Made by a program: the position numbers and the translations under genes
Notes under the pieces: model-generated
Told to the model about the DNA's origin: nothing
The model's database searches: none
The model's input: only the letters and a program-made list of their open reading frames with translations
From: Streptomyces sp. Alt3
GTDB taxonomy: Bacteria; Actinomycetota; Actinomycetes; Streptomycetales; Streptomycetaceae
DNA length: 64,000 nt
Direction: 5' to 3'
Assembly (NCBI RefSeq): GCF_030719215.1
Contig: NZ_CP120983.1
Span: 3,968,001-4,032,000 of the forward strand
Shown: positions 1 to 7,632 of the stretch, one piece after another
How the letters are laid out: the number at the start of each line of letters is the position of its first letter
Numbering within the stretch: position 1 is the first letter of the stretch

Positions 1-1
1 C

Positions 2-292
2 GGCGGTACGGACACGGGCGCCGAGGGCATCAAGACGGCCGGCCAGGCCGAGACGTACGGCGGACAGGCCGGAGTCGCGTACGACCCCTGCTACCACGCG
101 GCGTGCGACGACCTGGACAACATCGACACGGGGCACTTCGACACCAACATCGACGTGGTCGCCCACCTGGTGGGCACCTACGCCTACGACCTGGGCTCCC
201 TGCCCCGCCGCGCCCCGGCGGCGTCCGTCACCGGCGAGCCCCGCGGCGGCGGCGTACCGCGCGAGGGGCACACCCACGGCGTCACCGGCTAG
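2..292 (+). CDS. M28-family aminopeptidase, C-terminal end (5' truncated)
   Basis: Only the last 96 residues lie in the window, running off the left edge. The segment YDPCYHAACDDLDNIDT followed by FDTNIDVVAHLVGTYAYD is typical of the C-terminal part of secreted Streptomyces zinc aminopeptidases of peptidase family M28, which remove N-terminal residues from peptides outside the cell. The CYHAAC pair fits the disulfide loop near the active-site histidine in that family. The tail after the catalytic domain (APAASVTGEPRGGG) is a short low-complexity extension. A hairpin at 312-348 probably terminates the transcript. The family call is inferred from motifs; the catalytic core is off the window. 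Confidence 0.75.
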   Translation, partial: GGTDTGAEGIKTAGQAETYGGQAGVAYDPCYHAACDDLDNIDTGHFDTNIDVVAHLVGTYAYDLGSLPRRAPAASVTGEPRGGGVPREGHTHGVTG

Positions 293-311
293 CCACGCCA
301 GGTGAACCCGT

Positions 312-348
312 GCTCCGCGGGCGGCCGGCCACGCCACGTCCGCGGAGC
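312..348 (+). terminator. Terminator hairpin after the aminopeptidase gene
   Basis: GCTCCGCGG at 312-320 pairs perfectly with CCGCGGAGC at 340-348 across a 19-nt loop, 20 nt after the stop codon. It lacks a U-tract, as is usual for Streptomyces terminators. Confidence 0.5.
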
Positions 349-536
349 GACGCACCGGGGCGTCAACCGGCCGCAACCAGCAGGCCGCCGTACGGCAATC
401 CGGTGCACCCTCACAAACATGCCTCACAAACATGACAGACCGTGCGGCGCTTGATGCTGATACGTCACGTTTTGATCGGCAGTACAGTCCTGTTCCCCGG
501 CTGCGCCCGGAGCCCCTTGCCCGGTAGGCTTTCCGT

Positions 537-833
537 GTGATCTTCAAGCGCATCGGAAATGGTCGGCCATATCCCGACCACGGCCGGGAAAGCACCCGAC
601 AGTGGGCGGATGTCGCGCCGCGTCCGGTCCGTCTGGACCAGTTGGTTACCACCAAGGGCCAGCTCGACCTCGAGACCCTGCTCGCCGAGGACTCCACGTT
701 CTACGGCGACCTGTTCGCCCACGTCGTGAAGTGGCAGGGCGACCTCTACCTCGAGGACGGACTGCACCGCGCCGTCCGGGCCGCTCTGCAGCAGCGCCAG
801 GTGCTGCACGCACGCGTGCTCGAAATGGGCTGA
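537..833 (+). CDS. Small ParB/sulfiredoxin-like protein (VapB-like in some annotations)
   Basis: A 98-residue soluble protein starting at GTG. The C-terminal half, YGDLFAHVVKWQGDLYLEDGLHRAVRAAL, resembles the D-G-x-H-R core of the ParB/Srx fold. From memory, close relatives are widely conserved in Streptomyces and are sometimes labelled type II antitoxin VapB; no toxin gene is visible next to it. It lies 117 bp upstream of the LytR_C gene on the same strand. Its conservation and lack of a partner toxin argue for a housekeeping role rather than an addiction module, but the function is unknown. Confidence 0.7.
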   Translation: MIFKRIGNGRPYPDHGRESTRQWADVAPRPVRLDQLVTTKGQLDLETLLAEDSTFYGDLFAHVVKWQGDLYLEDGLHRAVRAALQQRQVLHARVLEMG

Positions 834-950
834 ACCCGCCACTCCCACCCGTGGAGCATTTCGGGCCTTTCGGGTGCTTTTATGCTCGTACGGGTGCCAT
901 AGGTTGATCGTTTAGTAGGCATCATCACCAGGTCGCACTACGCTGCGCCC

Positions 951-1571
951 ATGAGCATGCTGACCCCTCCCGGCATGGGCGGAAAGTACCGCATCACGGG
1001 TAACACGTATCCCCGCATGCGCCGCCCCCGCCACCGCCGCAAGCTGGCCCTCTCGGTGACCGCCGCCGTGGTGGCACTCGGGCTGGCCGGTTGGGGCACA
1101 CTGCAGATCGTCGACGTCTTCACCGGCGGCAACAAGCAGGCCAACGCGGCGGACCGCCCGAAGGTCTGCCCCTCCCCGAGCGCCACGGCGGCCGCGAAGG
1201 TGCTCCCGAAGCCGGCCGCCATCAAGGTCAACATCTACAACGCGACGCCCCGCAGCGGGCTGGCCAAGGCCGCGGCCGACGAGCTGAAGAAGCGCGGATT
1301 CGCCATCGGCAAGGTGGACAACGCCCCGGCCGCGTACGACAAGAAGGTGCCCGGCACCGGCATGCTGCTCGGCGGCCCGGCGGCCATGAACGGCTCCTTC
1401 CCGGTGCTCGCCACACAGCTGCCGGGGGCCGCGCAGAAGACCGACGCGCGCAGGACCGCGGACATCGATCTGATCATCGGCACGAAGTTCAGGGCGTTCA
1501 GCACCCCCGCGGCGGCGGCGACGGCGCTCACGGCCCTCACGAAGCCCGCCCCGGCACCGTCCTCCTGCTGA
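951..1571 (+). CDS. LytR C-terminal domain protein, membrane anchored
   Basis: A 206-residue protein. Residues 1-30 are basic (RMRRPRHRR), followed by one transmembrane helix at about 31-52. A short linker leads to a domain from about residue 88 (IKVNIYNATPRSGLAKAAADELKKRGFAIGKVDNA) that matches the LytR_C domain. This fits a cell-envelope protein with the domain outside the membrane. LytR_C is found attached to LCP (wall teichoic acid transfer) enzymes, but there is no LCP catalytic domain here, so a direct enzymatic role is unlikely. It is convergent with upp, with a shared hairpin between them. Confidence 0.75.
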   Translation: MSMLTPPGMGGKYRITGNTYPRMRRPRHRRKLALSVTAAVVALGLAGWGTLQIVDVFTGGNKQANAADRPKVCPSPSATAAAKVLPKPAAIKVNIYNATPRSGLAKAAADELKKRGFAIGKVDNAPAAYDKKVPGTGMLLGGPAAMNGSFPVLATQLPGAAQKTDARRTADIDLIIGTKFRAFSTPAAAATALTALTKPAPAPSSC

Positions 1572-1601
1572 AAGCCGCAGGACGGGCTCGGGGCGGCGGG
1601 A

Positions 1602-1625
1602 CCGGTCCGGAATCTCCCGGACCGG
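1602..1625. terminator. Hairpin between convergent LytR_C gene and upp
   Basis: CCGGTCCGG (1602-1610) and CCGGACCGG (1617-1625) form a perfect 9-bp stem with a 6-nt loop between two convergent stop codons. It could serve both strands. Confidence 0.5.
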
Positions 1626-1644
1626 CCGGCGGAAAGGCTTCCGG

Positions 1645-2280
1645 TCAGTCGGCGGTGCCGTACATCCGGTCACCGGCGTCGCCGAGTCCCGGCACGATGT
1701 AGCCGTTCTCGTTGAGCCGCTCGTCCACCGAGGCGGTGACGACCGTGACCGGCGTGCCGGCCAGCTCGCGCTCCATGACCTCGACGCCCTCGGGCGCCGC
1801 GAGCAGCACGACCGCGGTGACATCGTCCGCGCCACGCTTGATCAGCTCACGGATGGCCGCGACGAGCGTGCCACCGGTGGCCAGCATCGGGTCGAGGACA
1901 TAGACCTGACGGCCGGAGAGGTCCTCGGGCATCCGCGTGGCGTACGTCTCCGCCTGGAGCGTCTCCTCGTTGCGGATCATGCCCAGGAAGCCGACCTCGG
2001 CGGTCGGGAGCAGCCGCACCATGCCGTCCAGCATGCCGAGCCCGGCGCGCAGGATCGGGACGACGAGAGGGCGCGGATACGACAGCTTCACACCGGTCGT
2101 GGGCGTCACCGGGGTCTCGATGTCGACCTGCTCGGTCCGCACATCCCTGGTGGCCTCGTACGCGAGGAGGGTGACCAGCTCGTCGGCGAGCCGCCGGAAG
2201 GTCGGGGAGTCGGTGCGCTTGTCGCGCAGCGTGGTGAGTTTGTGCGCCACCAGCGGGTGGTCGACGACGTGGATCCGCAT
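1645..2280 (-). CDS. upp: Uracil phosphoribosyltransferase
   Basis: The predicted 211-residue enzyme converts uracil and PRPP to UMP in pyrimidine salvage in the cytoplasm. The PRPP-binding loop is visible as VLDPMLATGGTLVAAIREL, and the uracil-binding C-terminal segment as NENGYIVPGLGDAGDRMYGT, both characteristic of the family. Length is normal for bacterial UPRT. The reading frame extends 19 codons upstream, but ATG at 2280 gives the conserved start MRIHVVDHPLVAHKLT. It is transcribed towards the LytR_C gene and away from the tadA cluster. Confidence 0.97.
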   Translation of the reverse strand: MRIHVVDHPLVAHKLTTLRDKRTDSPTFRRLADELVTLLAYEATRDVRTEQVDIETPVTPTTGVKLSYPRPLVVPILRAGLGMLDGMVRLLPTAEVGFLGMIRNEETLQAETYATRMPEDLSGRQVYVLDPMLATGGTLVAAIRELIKRGADDVTAVVLLAAPEGVEVMERELAGTPVTVVTASVDERLNENGYIVPGLGDAGDRMYGTAD

Positions 2281-2383
2281 GCCGTCAACAGTAACCGGGC
2301 CCCGGACAGGCTTCCCGCCAGTCCGCACTGGCATCAAGCACCTGTTCGGAGGGAAGGTGGGTCCATACGGACCCAGGCTTGGG

Positions 2384-2632
2384 GTGGTGTGTGGATTGCC
2401 CGACGGGGAGCAGCGGAATCAGTGGCAGGCCGGACGCGACGCGCGCGACCTGCCCGACGCTCCGGACGACGTGCCGGACGCGCAGGAGAGTGAAGCGGCG
2501 CGCCGGAGGCGCAGGGCGCAGTTCCTCCGTGAGCTCCACGAGGCGAAGCAGTTGCGCGACCGCGTCCAGCCGCGCCGGGCCCGGGCGGCCCGTATGCGCC
2601 AACAGATGCGGATGCGTACGTTCCGCTGGTGA
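2384..2632 (+). CDS. Small basic hypothetical protein
   Basis: An 82-residue reading frame from GTG at 2384 (or GTG at 2387) with a very charged C-terminal half, RRRRAQFLRELHEAKQLRDRV, which should form an amphipathic helix, and a basic Arg/Met-rich tail. No domain is recognised. A reading frame of this type between upp and the tadA pair seems conserved in Streptomyces, as far as I recall. It has no convincing ribosome binding site. It diverges from upp, whose start is about 100 bp away. Confidence 0.5.
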   Translation: MVCGLPDGEQRNQWQAGRDARDLPDAPDDVPDAQESEAARRRRRAQFLRELHEAKQLRDRVQPRRARAARMRQQMRMRTFRW

Positions 2633-2849
2633 GGACGTCCTCCGGGCCGGCCTGCTGGCGCTCCGGAGGAGCCGCGGGAGCACAAACGGCGGACACGCAC
2701 TCGGGTAACTGATGCCGACGCAACGGTCGAAGAGGTCTCGCATCGCGCTCGTTTCTGCCACGATGCCGATTGGGCGGGGCCCAGAGCAGCCGGATGACCG
2801 TCTGCCCTCCCGTCGGACCGAATCGCCTAAGACCAGTGGGAGAGTCACG

Positions 2850-3419
2850 GTGTACTTCGCCGCACTGCTCGCGCGCACCGAAGACGGGTGGGAAGCGAGC
2901 GATACGGAGCTCGACGACGTGGAAACCCTGTCCGACCTGACGGATCTGGCCCGTGAGGCCTCGGTGGACGAGGACACGGTCCTGGTCTACATCGAGCAGG
3001 AGGACGCCTGGTTCGGCGTCGTCCGGGTGGACGGTGAGGAGGACCCCCGTATCTACGTCTCGGACGCGTCCGCCGCCGCCCGCTCCTCGTACGGGGAGAT
3101 CCTGCTCACCGACGAACTGCTCGGCCGTGAACCGGGGGCCGAGGACGAGATCGCCGCACTCGAGGAACTCGTCGACCTCGACGGTACGGACGGCGACGAG
3201 CCGGACGAGACCCCGTCCGATGCCGGCACCCGCGACGCCGGCACCGAACCCGACCCGGACCACGACCCCGACGCCGTACCGGCGGGGCCGCTCGGAGATC
3301 TCGGGGTCCTCGCCGACCTCGGGCTGTCCGAGAAGGATCTGCTGACCCTGCGCACCGACGCACTGGTGGAGATCGCGGACGCGCTCGGGGCTTCCGAGGT
3401 CCTGGAGTCCGTCCGTTAG
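2850..3419 (+). CDS. tRNA adenosine deaminase-associated protein
   Basis: A 189-residue acidic protein starting at GTG, preceded by a GGGAGAG ribosome binding site. Residues 1-105 form a compact N-terminal domain beginning YFAALLARTEDGWEASDTELDDV. A disordered Asp/Pro/Thr-rich linker follows at about 110-150. The C-terminus carries the segment LGVLADLGLSEKDLLTLRTDALVEIADALG. It lies 9 bp upstream of tadA on the same strand, which is why this actinobacterial family is called tRNA adenosine deaminase-associated. No catalytic motif is visible, so a partner or regulatory role is inferred only from linkage. Confidence 0.85.
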   Translation: MYFAALLARTEDGWEASDTELDDVETLSDLTDLAREASVDEDTVLVYIEQEDAWFGVVRVDGEEDPRIYVSDASAAARSSYGEILLTDELLGREPGAEDEIAALEELVDLDGTDGDEPDETPSDAGTRDAGTEPDPDHDPDAVPAGPLGDLGVLADLGLSEKDLLTLRTDALVEIADALGASEVLESVR

Positions 3420-3428
3420 GGTCCGCGG

Positions 3429-3929
3429 GTGAACGCTCCACCACCCACCCCCTCCTCACCGCCTCCCCCCGACCCCGTTCGGGACCCGTGGCAGGCACCC
3501 ATGCGCCGGGCCCTCGACGAGGCCGCGCAGGCGGCGTCGGCCGGCGATGTGCCGGTCGGCGCCGTCGTGCTGGGACCGGACGGCACTCTGCTCGCCACCG
3601 GCCACAACGAGCGCGAGGCGTCCCACGACCCGACGGCTCACGCCGAGGTGCTCGCCCTGCGCCGTGCCGCCGCCGCCCTCGGATCCTGGCGGCTGACCGG
3701 CTGCACCCTGGTCGTCACCCTGGAGCCCTGCACGATGTGCGCGGGCGCGCTCGTCCAGTCCCGGGTCACCCGGGTGGTCTACGGGGCGCGGGACGAGAAG
3801 GCCGGGGCGGCGGGTTCGCTCTGGGACGTCGTACGCGACCGCAGGCTGAACCACCGGCCCGAGGTGATCCACGGCGTCCTGGAGAACCCCTGCGCGGACC
3901 TGCTGACGGCGTTCTTCCGGGAACGCTGA
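3429..3929 (+). CDS. tadA: tRNA-specific adenosine-34 deaminase
   Basis: A 166-residue zinc-dependent deaminase of the cytidine deaminase fold. It converts A34 to inosine in the anticodon of tRNA-Arg(ACG), a tRNA that is itself encoded in this window at 31288-31360. The HAE motif (PTAHAEVLAL) supplies the zinc histidine and catalytic glutamate, and PCTMC supplies the two zinc cysteines. The N-terminus has a short Pro-rich extension before the core. GTG start. It forms a unit with the preceding deaminase-associated gene. Confidence 0.95.
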   Translation: MNAPPPTPSSPPPPDPVRDPWQAPMRRALDEAAQAASAGDVPVGAVVLGPDGTLLATGHNEREASHDPTAHAEVLALRRAAAALGSWRLTGCTLVVTLEPCTMCAGALVQSRVTRVVYGARDEKAGAAGSLWDVVRDRRLNHRPEVIHGVLENPCADLLTAFFRER

Positions 3930-4009
3930 GAGCACCGCGGGGGACGCTCCCGGCTCTCGCCGGGAATCGGATTTCGGACCAGGGCCCGGCATGGTCTAAG
4001 CTCTCTCTC

Positions 4010-4094
4010 GGTAGCGTGTCCGAGCGGCCGAAGGAGCTCGCCTCGAAAGCGAGTGTGGGGAAACTCACCGAGGGTTCAAATCCCTCCGCTACCG
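4010..4094 (+). tRNA. tRNA-Ser(CGA)
   Basis: GGTAGCG at the 5' end pairs with CGCTACC at the 3' end. The anticodon stem CTCGC/GCGAG encloses the loop CTCGAAA, giving anticodon CGA. The long variable arm (TGTGGGGAAACTCACC) and the T-loop GGTTCAAATCC confirm a class II serine tRNA. A strong hairpin follows directly. Confidence 0.95.
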
Positions 4095-4103
4095 CAGCGA
4101 GTT

Positions 4104-4135
4104 GAAGGGACCGACCCGTCAGGGTCGGTCCCTTC
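4104..4135 (+). terminator. Terminator of tRNA-Ser(CGA)
   Basis: A perfect 14-bp stem, 4104-4117 with 4122-4135, closed by the tetraloop GTCA, starting 10 nt after the tRNA. Confidence 0.8.
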
Positions 4136-4195
4136 ACTGCGTTCCGGGCGGGTCCTGGGACCGTTCCGGCACCTGTCACCCCACGCGCAAATAAT

Positions 4196-4223
4196 TTTGC
4201 AGGGTATGCATCTTTGCCTACTA
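4196..4223 (+). promoter_or_regulatory. Predicted vegetative promoter of the TetR gene
   Basis: TTTGCA at 4196-4201 and TACTAT at 4218-4223 are 16 bp apart and match the -35 and -10 elements of the major sigma factor well. The start point would fall near 4230-4232, that is on or just upstream of GTG 4232, so the mRNA may be leaderless. The spacer contains the palindrome ATGCAT. Confidence 0.5.
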
Positions 4224-4870
4224 TGCACGTTGTGGCGAATACGAGGACATCCGCACCCGGGCTGCGGGAGCGCAAGAAGCGGGCCACCCGCAGGGCCCTC
4301 GCCGAGGCGGCCGTGGGGCTCGCCGCCGAGCACGGGGTCGAGAACGTCACCGTCGAGGCAATCAGCGAGGCCGCCGGCGTCTCGCCCCGCACGTTCTTCA
4401 ACTACTTCCCCAGCCATGACGACGCGTTCGTCCTGGTCGACGACGAGGTGGGCGAGCGGATCAGGGAGTCCGTGCGCCGTGCCCCCGCCGACAGGCCGCC
4501 GCTCGACGTCGTACGCGAGGCCCTCGTCACCGAACTGGACGGCTTCGAGGCCCGCCAGGAGCTGTGGGCCCTTCAGTCCAAGGTGCTCCAGCGGTCACCG
4601 CACCTCATCCACCGCGGCCTCAAGGCCCATGTGGCCGAGGAACGTGCCCTGGCCGCCGCCGTCACCGACTGGCTCGAAGCCACGCGGCCGGGCACGCGGG
4701 AGCCGTCCGGCACCGGGATCTTCCCCCGCCTCCTCGCCGCCGTCACCCAGACCGCCCTGCGGGTCGCCATCGAGCACTGGTGCGACCACCCCGGCGAGAA
4801 CGTACTCACGGACACCTTTCAGGAGGTCTTCGCCCAGCTGGCGCAAGGCCTCCCGCGGCCGCCGGCGTAG
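4223..4870 (+). CDS. TetR-family transcriptional regulator
   Basis: A predicted repressor of about 215 residues. The N-terminal DNA-binding domain (about residues 15-62) is clear: LRERKKRATRRALAEAA, then VTVEAISEAAGVSPRTFFNYFPSHDD, the canonical TetR helix-turn-helix. The C-terminal ligand domain is less conserved. It precedes the DHA2 pump gene at 4936 by 65 bp on the same strand, so it probably controls that pump in response to an exported compound. The start is uncertain: ATG 4223 is used here, but the predicted promoter places transcription start at about 4230, which favours GTG 4232 as a leaderless start. Confidence 0.9.
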   Translation: MHVVANTRTSAPGLRERKKRATRRALAEAAVGLAAEHGVENVTVEAISEAAGVSPRTFFNYFPSHDDAFVLVDDEVGERIRESVRRAPADRPPLDVVREALVTELDGFEARQELWALQSKVLQRSPHLIHRGLKAHVAEERALAAAVTDWLEATRPGTREPSGTGIFPRLLAAVTQTALRVAIEHWCDHPGENVLTDTFQEVFAQLAQGLPRPPA

Positions 4871-4935
4871 TCCGACCGGCCTCCGGCGCCGCGTACCACC
4901 GATCCTGCTCAGCCCCAGAACCGAAGAAGGACACC

Positions 4936-6591
4936 GTGACCGCAACCGAGGCGCCCGAGCAGGCGCCCACCTCCATGTCCAACCGTCAGATACTGCAGGC
5001 GATGTCCGGCCTGATGGCGGGCATGTTCGTCGCCATCCTCGCGGGCACGGTCGTCGCGAACGCCCTGCCGAGGATCATCGCCGACCTGGGCGCGAGCCAG
5101 TCCTCGTACACCTGGGTCGTGACCTCCGAACTGCTCGCGATGACGGCCACCGTGCCGCTCTGGGGCAAGCTCGCCGACCTGTTCAACCAGAAGCTGCTGC
5201 TCCAGCTCTCGCTCGGCCTGTTCGTGGTCGGTTCCCTCGTGGCCGGCTTCTCCCAGGACGTCGTGACCCTGATCATCAGCCGCGTCATCCAGGGCATCGG
5301 CGCCGGTGGCCTGACGGCCCTGGCCCAGATCGTGATGGCCGCCATCATTCCGCCCCGCCGGCTCGGCAAGTACGCGGGCATCTTCGGCGCGGTGTTCGCC
5401 GTGGGCACGGTCGCCGGACCGCTGATCGGCGGTGTCCTGGTGGACACGTCGTGGCTGGGCTGGCGCTGGTGCTTCTTCATCGGTGTGCCGTTCGCCCTGG
5501 CCGGGATCGTGCTGCTCCAGCGCACCCTGAAGCTGCCGACCGTACGCCGTCAGGTCAGGATCGACTGGCTGGGCGCCTTCCTGATCGTGGCCGGTGTCTG
5601 CGCGCTGCTGATCTGGACGTCGCTCGCGGGCAACAGCTTCGACTGGGCGTCCTGGCAGACGGCCGCGCTGGTGACCACCGGAGTGGTGCTCCTGGCGGCT
5701 GCGGTCTTCGTGGAGTCCAGGGCCGCGGAGCCGGTCATCCCGCTGGGCATCTTCCGCAACCGCACGGTGTCGCTCACGACCCTGGCGAGCTTCTTCGTCG
5801 GTATCGCGATGTTCGCCGGGACCGTGTTCCTCTCCCAGTACTTCCAGATCTCCCTGGGCAAGTCCCCGACCGCCGCGGGCCTCATGAGCCTCCCGCTGAT
5901 CGGCGGCCTGCTGGTCTCCTCGACCGTCGCCGGGCAGATCATCTCCGCCACCGGCAAGTGGAAGATCTACCTCATCGCGGGCGGCGTCGTCATGACGGCC
6001 GGCCTCGGCCTGCTCTCGACCATCGACGCGGACACGCACTTCGGCCTGCTCAGCGTCTACATGGCCTTCATGGGCATCGGCGTCGGCATGCTGATGCAGA
6101 ACCTCGTGCTCGCCGCGCAGAACGACGTCCCGGCGCACGAGCTGGGCGCCGCGACCTCGGTGCTGTCCTTCTTCCGCAGCCTCGGCGGCACCATCGGCAC
6201 CAGCGTGCTCGGCGCGATCCTCGCCAACCGGGTGGCCAGTGAGATGACCAAGGGCCTCGCCGAGAACGGGATCCCGGCGACCGGCGGCGGACACGGCAGC
6301 GCCGTGCCCGACATGACCAAGCTGCCCGAGCCGCTGAAGGACATCGTCGAGCACGCCTACGGCGTCGCGACCGGCGACCTCTTCCTCATCGCCACCCCGT
6401 TCGCCTTCCTCGGACTCATCGCGGTGCTCTTCATCAAGGAGAAGCCCCTCAAGACGACGAGCGGCATGGAGCGCCTGGCAGCCGAGGACGCCGCGGTGGT
6501 CACCGCCACCACCGTCCCGGCACCCCGCGACGGTGCGGACCACGGCGTCCAGGACGCCGCCCCCGGCACGGTCGGCCTGCGGAAGGACTGA
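4936..6591 (+). CDS. DHA2-family MFS efflux transporter
   Basis: A 551-residue drug:proton antiporter with 14 predicted transmembrane helices. The signature WVVTSELLAMTATVPLWGKLADLF (motif A region) and the motif-C-like stretch GIFGAVFAVGTVAGPLIGGVLVD are visible. Start is GTG 4936, with GAAGAAGGA 5 nt upstream; the open frame further upstream overlaps the TetR gene and is not used. After the last helix the chain continues as a cytoplasmic tail (LFIKEKPLKTTSGMERL). It probably forms an operon with the preceding TetR regulator. It is closely similar to the pump at 10922 and ends in the same LFIKE-x-x-LKT motif. The substrate is unknown. Confidence 0.92.
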   Translation: MTATEAPEQAPTSMSNRQILQAMSGLMAGMFVAILAGTVVANALPRIIADLGASQSSYTWVVTSELLAMTATVPLWGKLADLFNQKLLLQLSLGLFVVGSLVAGFSQDVVTLIISRVIQGIGAGGLTALAQIVMAAIIPPRRLGKYAGIFGAVFAVGTVAGPLIGGVLVDTSWLGWRWCFFIGVPFALAGIVLLQRTLKLPTVRRQVRIDWLGAFLIVAGVCALLIWTSLAGNSFDWASWQTAALVTTGVVLLAAAVFVESRAAEPVIPLGIFRNRTVSLTTLASFFVGIAMFAGTVFLSQYFQISLGKSPTAAGLMSLPLIGGLLVSSTVAGQIISATGKWKIYLIAGGVVMTAGLGLLSTIDADTHFGLLSVYMAFMGIGVGMLMQNLVLAAQNDVPAHELGAATSVLSFFRSLGGTIGTSVLGAILANRVASEMTKGLAENGIPATGGGHGSAVPDMTKLPEPLKDIVEHAYGVATGDLFLIATPFAFLGLIAVLFIKEKPLKTTSGMERLAAEDAAVVTATTVPAPRDGADHGVQDAAPGTVGLRKD

Positions 6592-6612
6592 CCTGCGGGA
6601 CGACGGACGACA

Positions 6613-6645
6613 CGAAGGGCCCGGCGCGGTGCGCCGGGCCCTTCG
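6613..6645 (+). terminator. Terminator of the DHA2 pump gene
   Basis: A perfect 15-bp stem, 6613-6627 with 6631-6645, with a GGT loop, 21 nt after the stop codon. Confidence 0.8.
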
Positions 6646-6977
6646 GGCGTCAGGTCGGGGGAAGCGGCATCGGGGGGACAAGCCGCTTCCCCCGGTGAGA
6701 ACGGGGACCGGAGGTCCTCGCCGCGGTCAGGGGGGAGTCACGCGGTGGGAACCTCGTGGAGGTCCCGTTCCTGGGCCCGCTCATTCCTGCCGGTACGGCG
6801 GGCCCACTGCCCATACTCCCTCCTGCCGTAAGCCACACCTGCCGACAAAGGGCCCGAATCGACGGGCCCTTCGACCCTAAAAGCCACATCAGTGATCGGA
6901 AACGGCCAGCGGATACGGCCGTTCGTGCGGCTAGAATCACCCGACTGCGCAGGTGATCGAAGGGGAGGGGCGGGGCT
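6646..6977. other. Gene-free interval with two further hairpins
   Basis: No convincing coding sequence. A second stem is formed by 6657-6667 with 6683-6693 (GGGGGAAGCGG/CCGCTTCCCCC). A third is AAGGGCCCG at 6848-6856 with CGGGCCCTT at 6863-6871 around a 6-nt loop. Three consecutive terminator-like hairpins insulate the pump operon from the next genes. Confidence 0.5.
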
Positions 6978-7142
6978 GTGGTGCAAGCGAGGAAGATCGC
7001 GCTCTACATGATTGTGGTCTTCGTGCTGTACACGATCATCACCTCTCCGGAGCGGAGCGCCGACCTCGTCCAAATAGGGTTCGAGGGTGTTTCGAGCGCC
7101 GCTCAGGGCGTCGGGGACTTCATGTCCGAGCTCGTGAAGTAG
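6978..7142 (+). CDS. Small single-span membrane protein
   Basis: A 54-residue protein with GTG start (6978, or the next GTG at 6981), preceded by the purine-rich GAAGGGGAGGGGCGGGG. One transmembrane helix spans about residues 6-24 (IALYMIVVFVLYTIITSP), followed by a short amphipathic tail. It ends 10 bp before the Dabb gene and is probably co-transcribed with it. No family is recognised. Confidence 0.7.
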   Translation: MVQARKIALYMIVVFVLYTIITSPERSADLVQIGFEGVSSAAQGVGDFMSELVK

Positions 7143-7152
7143 GAGAACCACC

Positions 7153-7446
7153 ATGATCCGCCACCTGGTCCTGTTCAAGCTGAACGACGGCGTCGAGCGG
7201 GACGACCCGCGGGTCGTCGCAGGCGCCGATGCCTTCCGGGAGCTCGGCGGGAAGATCCCCGAGCTGGAGTTCTGGGAGTGCGCCTGGAACATCACCGACC
7301 GGCCGATCGCCTACGACTTCGCCATCAACTCGGCGGTCGCCGACGAGGACGCGCTTCTGCGGTACGTCGAGCACCCCGACCACCAGGCAGCGGCCGGCCA
7401 GTGGCGCGCGTTCGCCACTTGGGTGATCGCCGACTACCCCTTCTGA
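7153..7446 (+). CDS. Dabb (dimeric alpha/beta barrel) domain protein
   Basis: A 97-residue protein starting MIRHLVLFKLND, the usual start of the stress-responsive A/B barrel (Dabb) family, and containing the conserved AYDFAINSAVADEDALLRYVEHPDH stretch. These form dimeric ferredoxin-like barrels, some of which act as small oxygenases or cyclases; no specific substrate can be inferred. GGAGAACC provides a ribosome binding site. A hairpin downstream ends the unit. Confidence 0.88.
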   Translation: MIRHLVLFKLNDGVERDDPRVVAGADAFRELGGKIPELEFWECAWNITDRPIAYDFAINSAVADEDALLRYVEHPDHQAAAGQWRAFATWVIADYPF

Positions 7447-7471
7447 CTCTTTCGGATCTCCGGCCCCACCG

Positions 7472-7499
7472 GCCCCTCCCCCTACGGAGAGGGGCTTTT
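7472..7499 (+). terminator. Terminator after the Dabb gene
   Basis: GCCCCTC (7472-7478) pairs with GAGGGGC (7489-7495) and is followed by TTTTC, a rare example here of an intrinsic terminator with a T-run. Confidence 0.7.
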
Positions 7500-7585
7500 C
7501 GGCATGTTTAAACCCCAACACCCTCAACACGGATCCATGCGGTGCTTGCACACAGTGGACATGTCTTGTGATGCTATGACCGCTT

Positions 7586-7614
7586 TTGACGGATGAGTTG
7601 ACCGTAGTTGACCG
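7586..7614 (+). promoter_or_regulatory. Repeated TTGAC elements upstream of sigF-like gene
   Basis: TTGAC occurs three times within 27 bp: 7586-7590, and inside two identical GTTGACCG copies at 7597-7604 and 7607-7614 (10-bp period). The last copy ends 18 bp before the GTG start. The arrangement could be a binding site for a direct-repeat-recognising regulator; none is assigned. Confidence 0.35.
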
Positions 7615-7632
7615 CAAAGGGGTGGCGTCACC

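Noticed and set aside
537..833. A toxin-antitoxin module suggested by VapB-like labels
   Set aside because: No adjacent toxin gene. The sequence resembles a ParB/Srx-like fold, so an addiction module is not supported.
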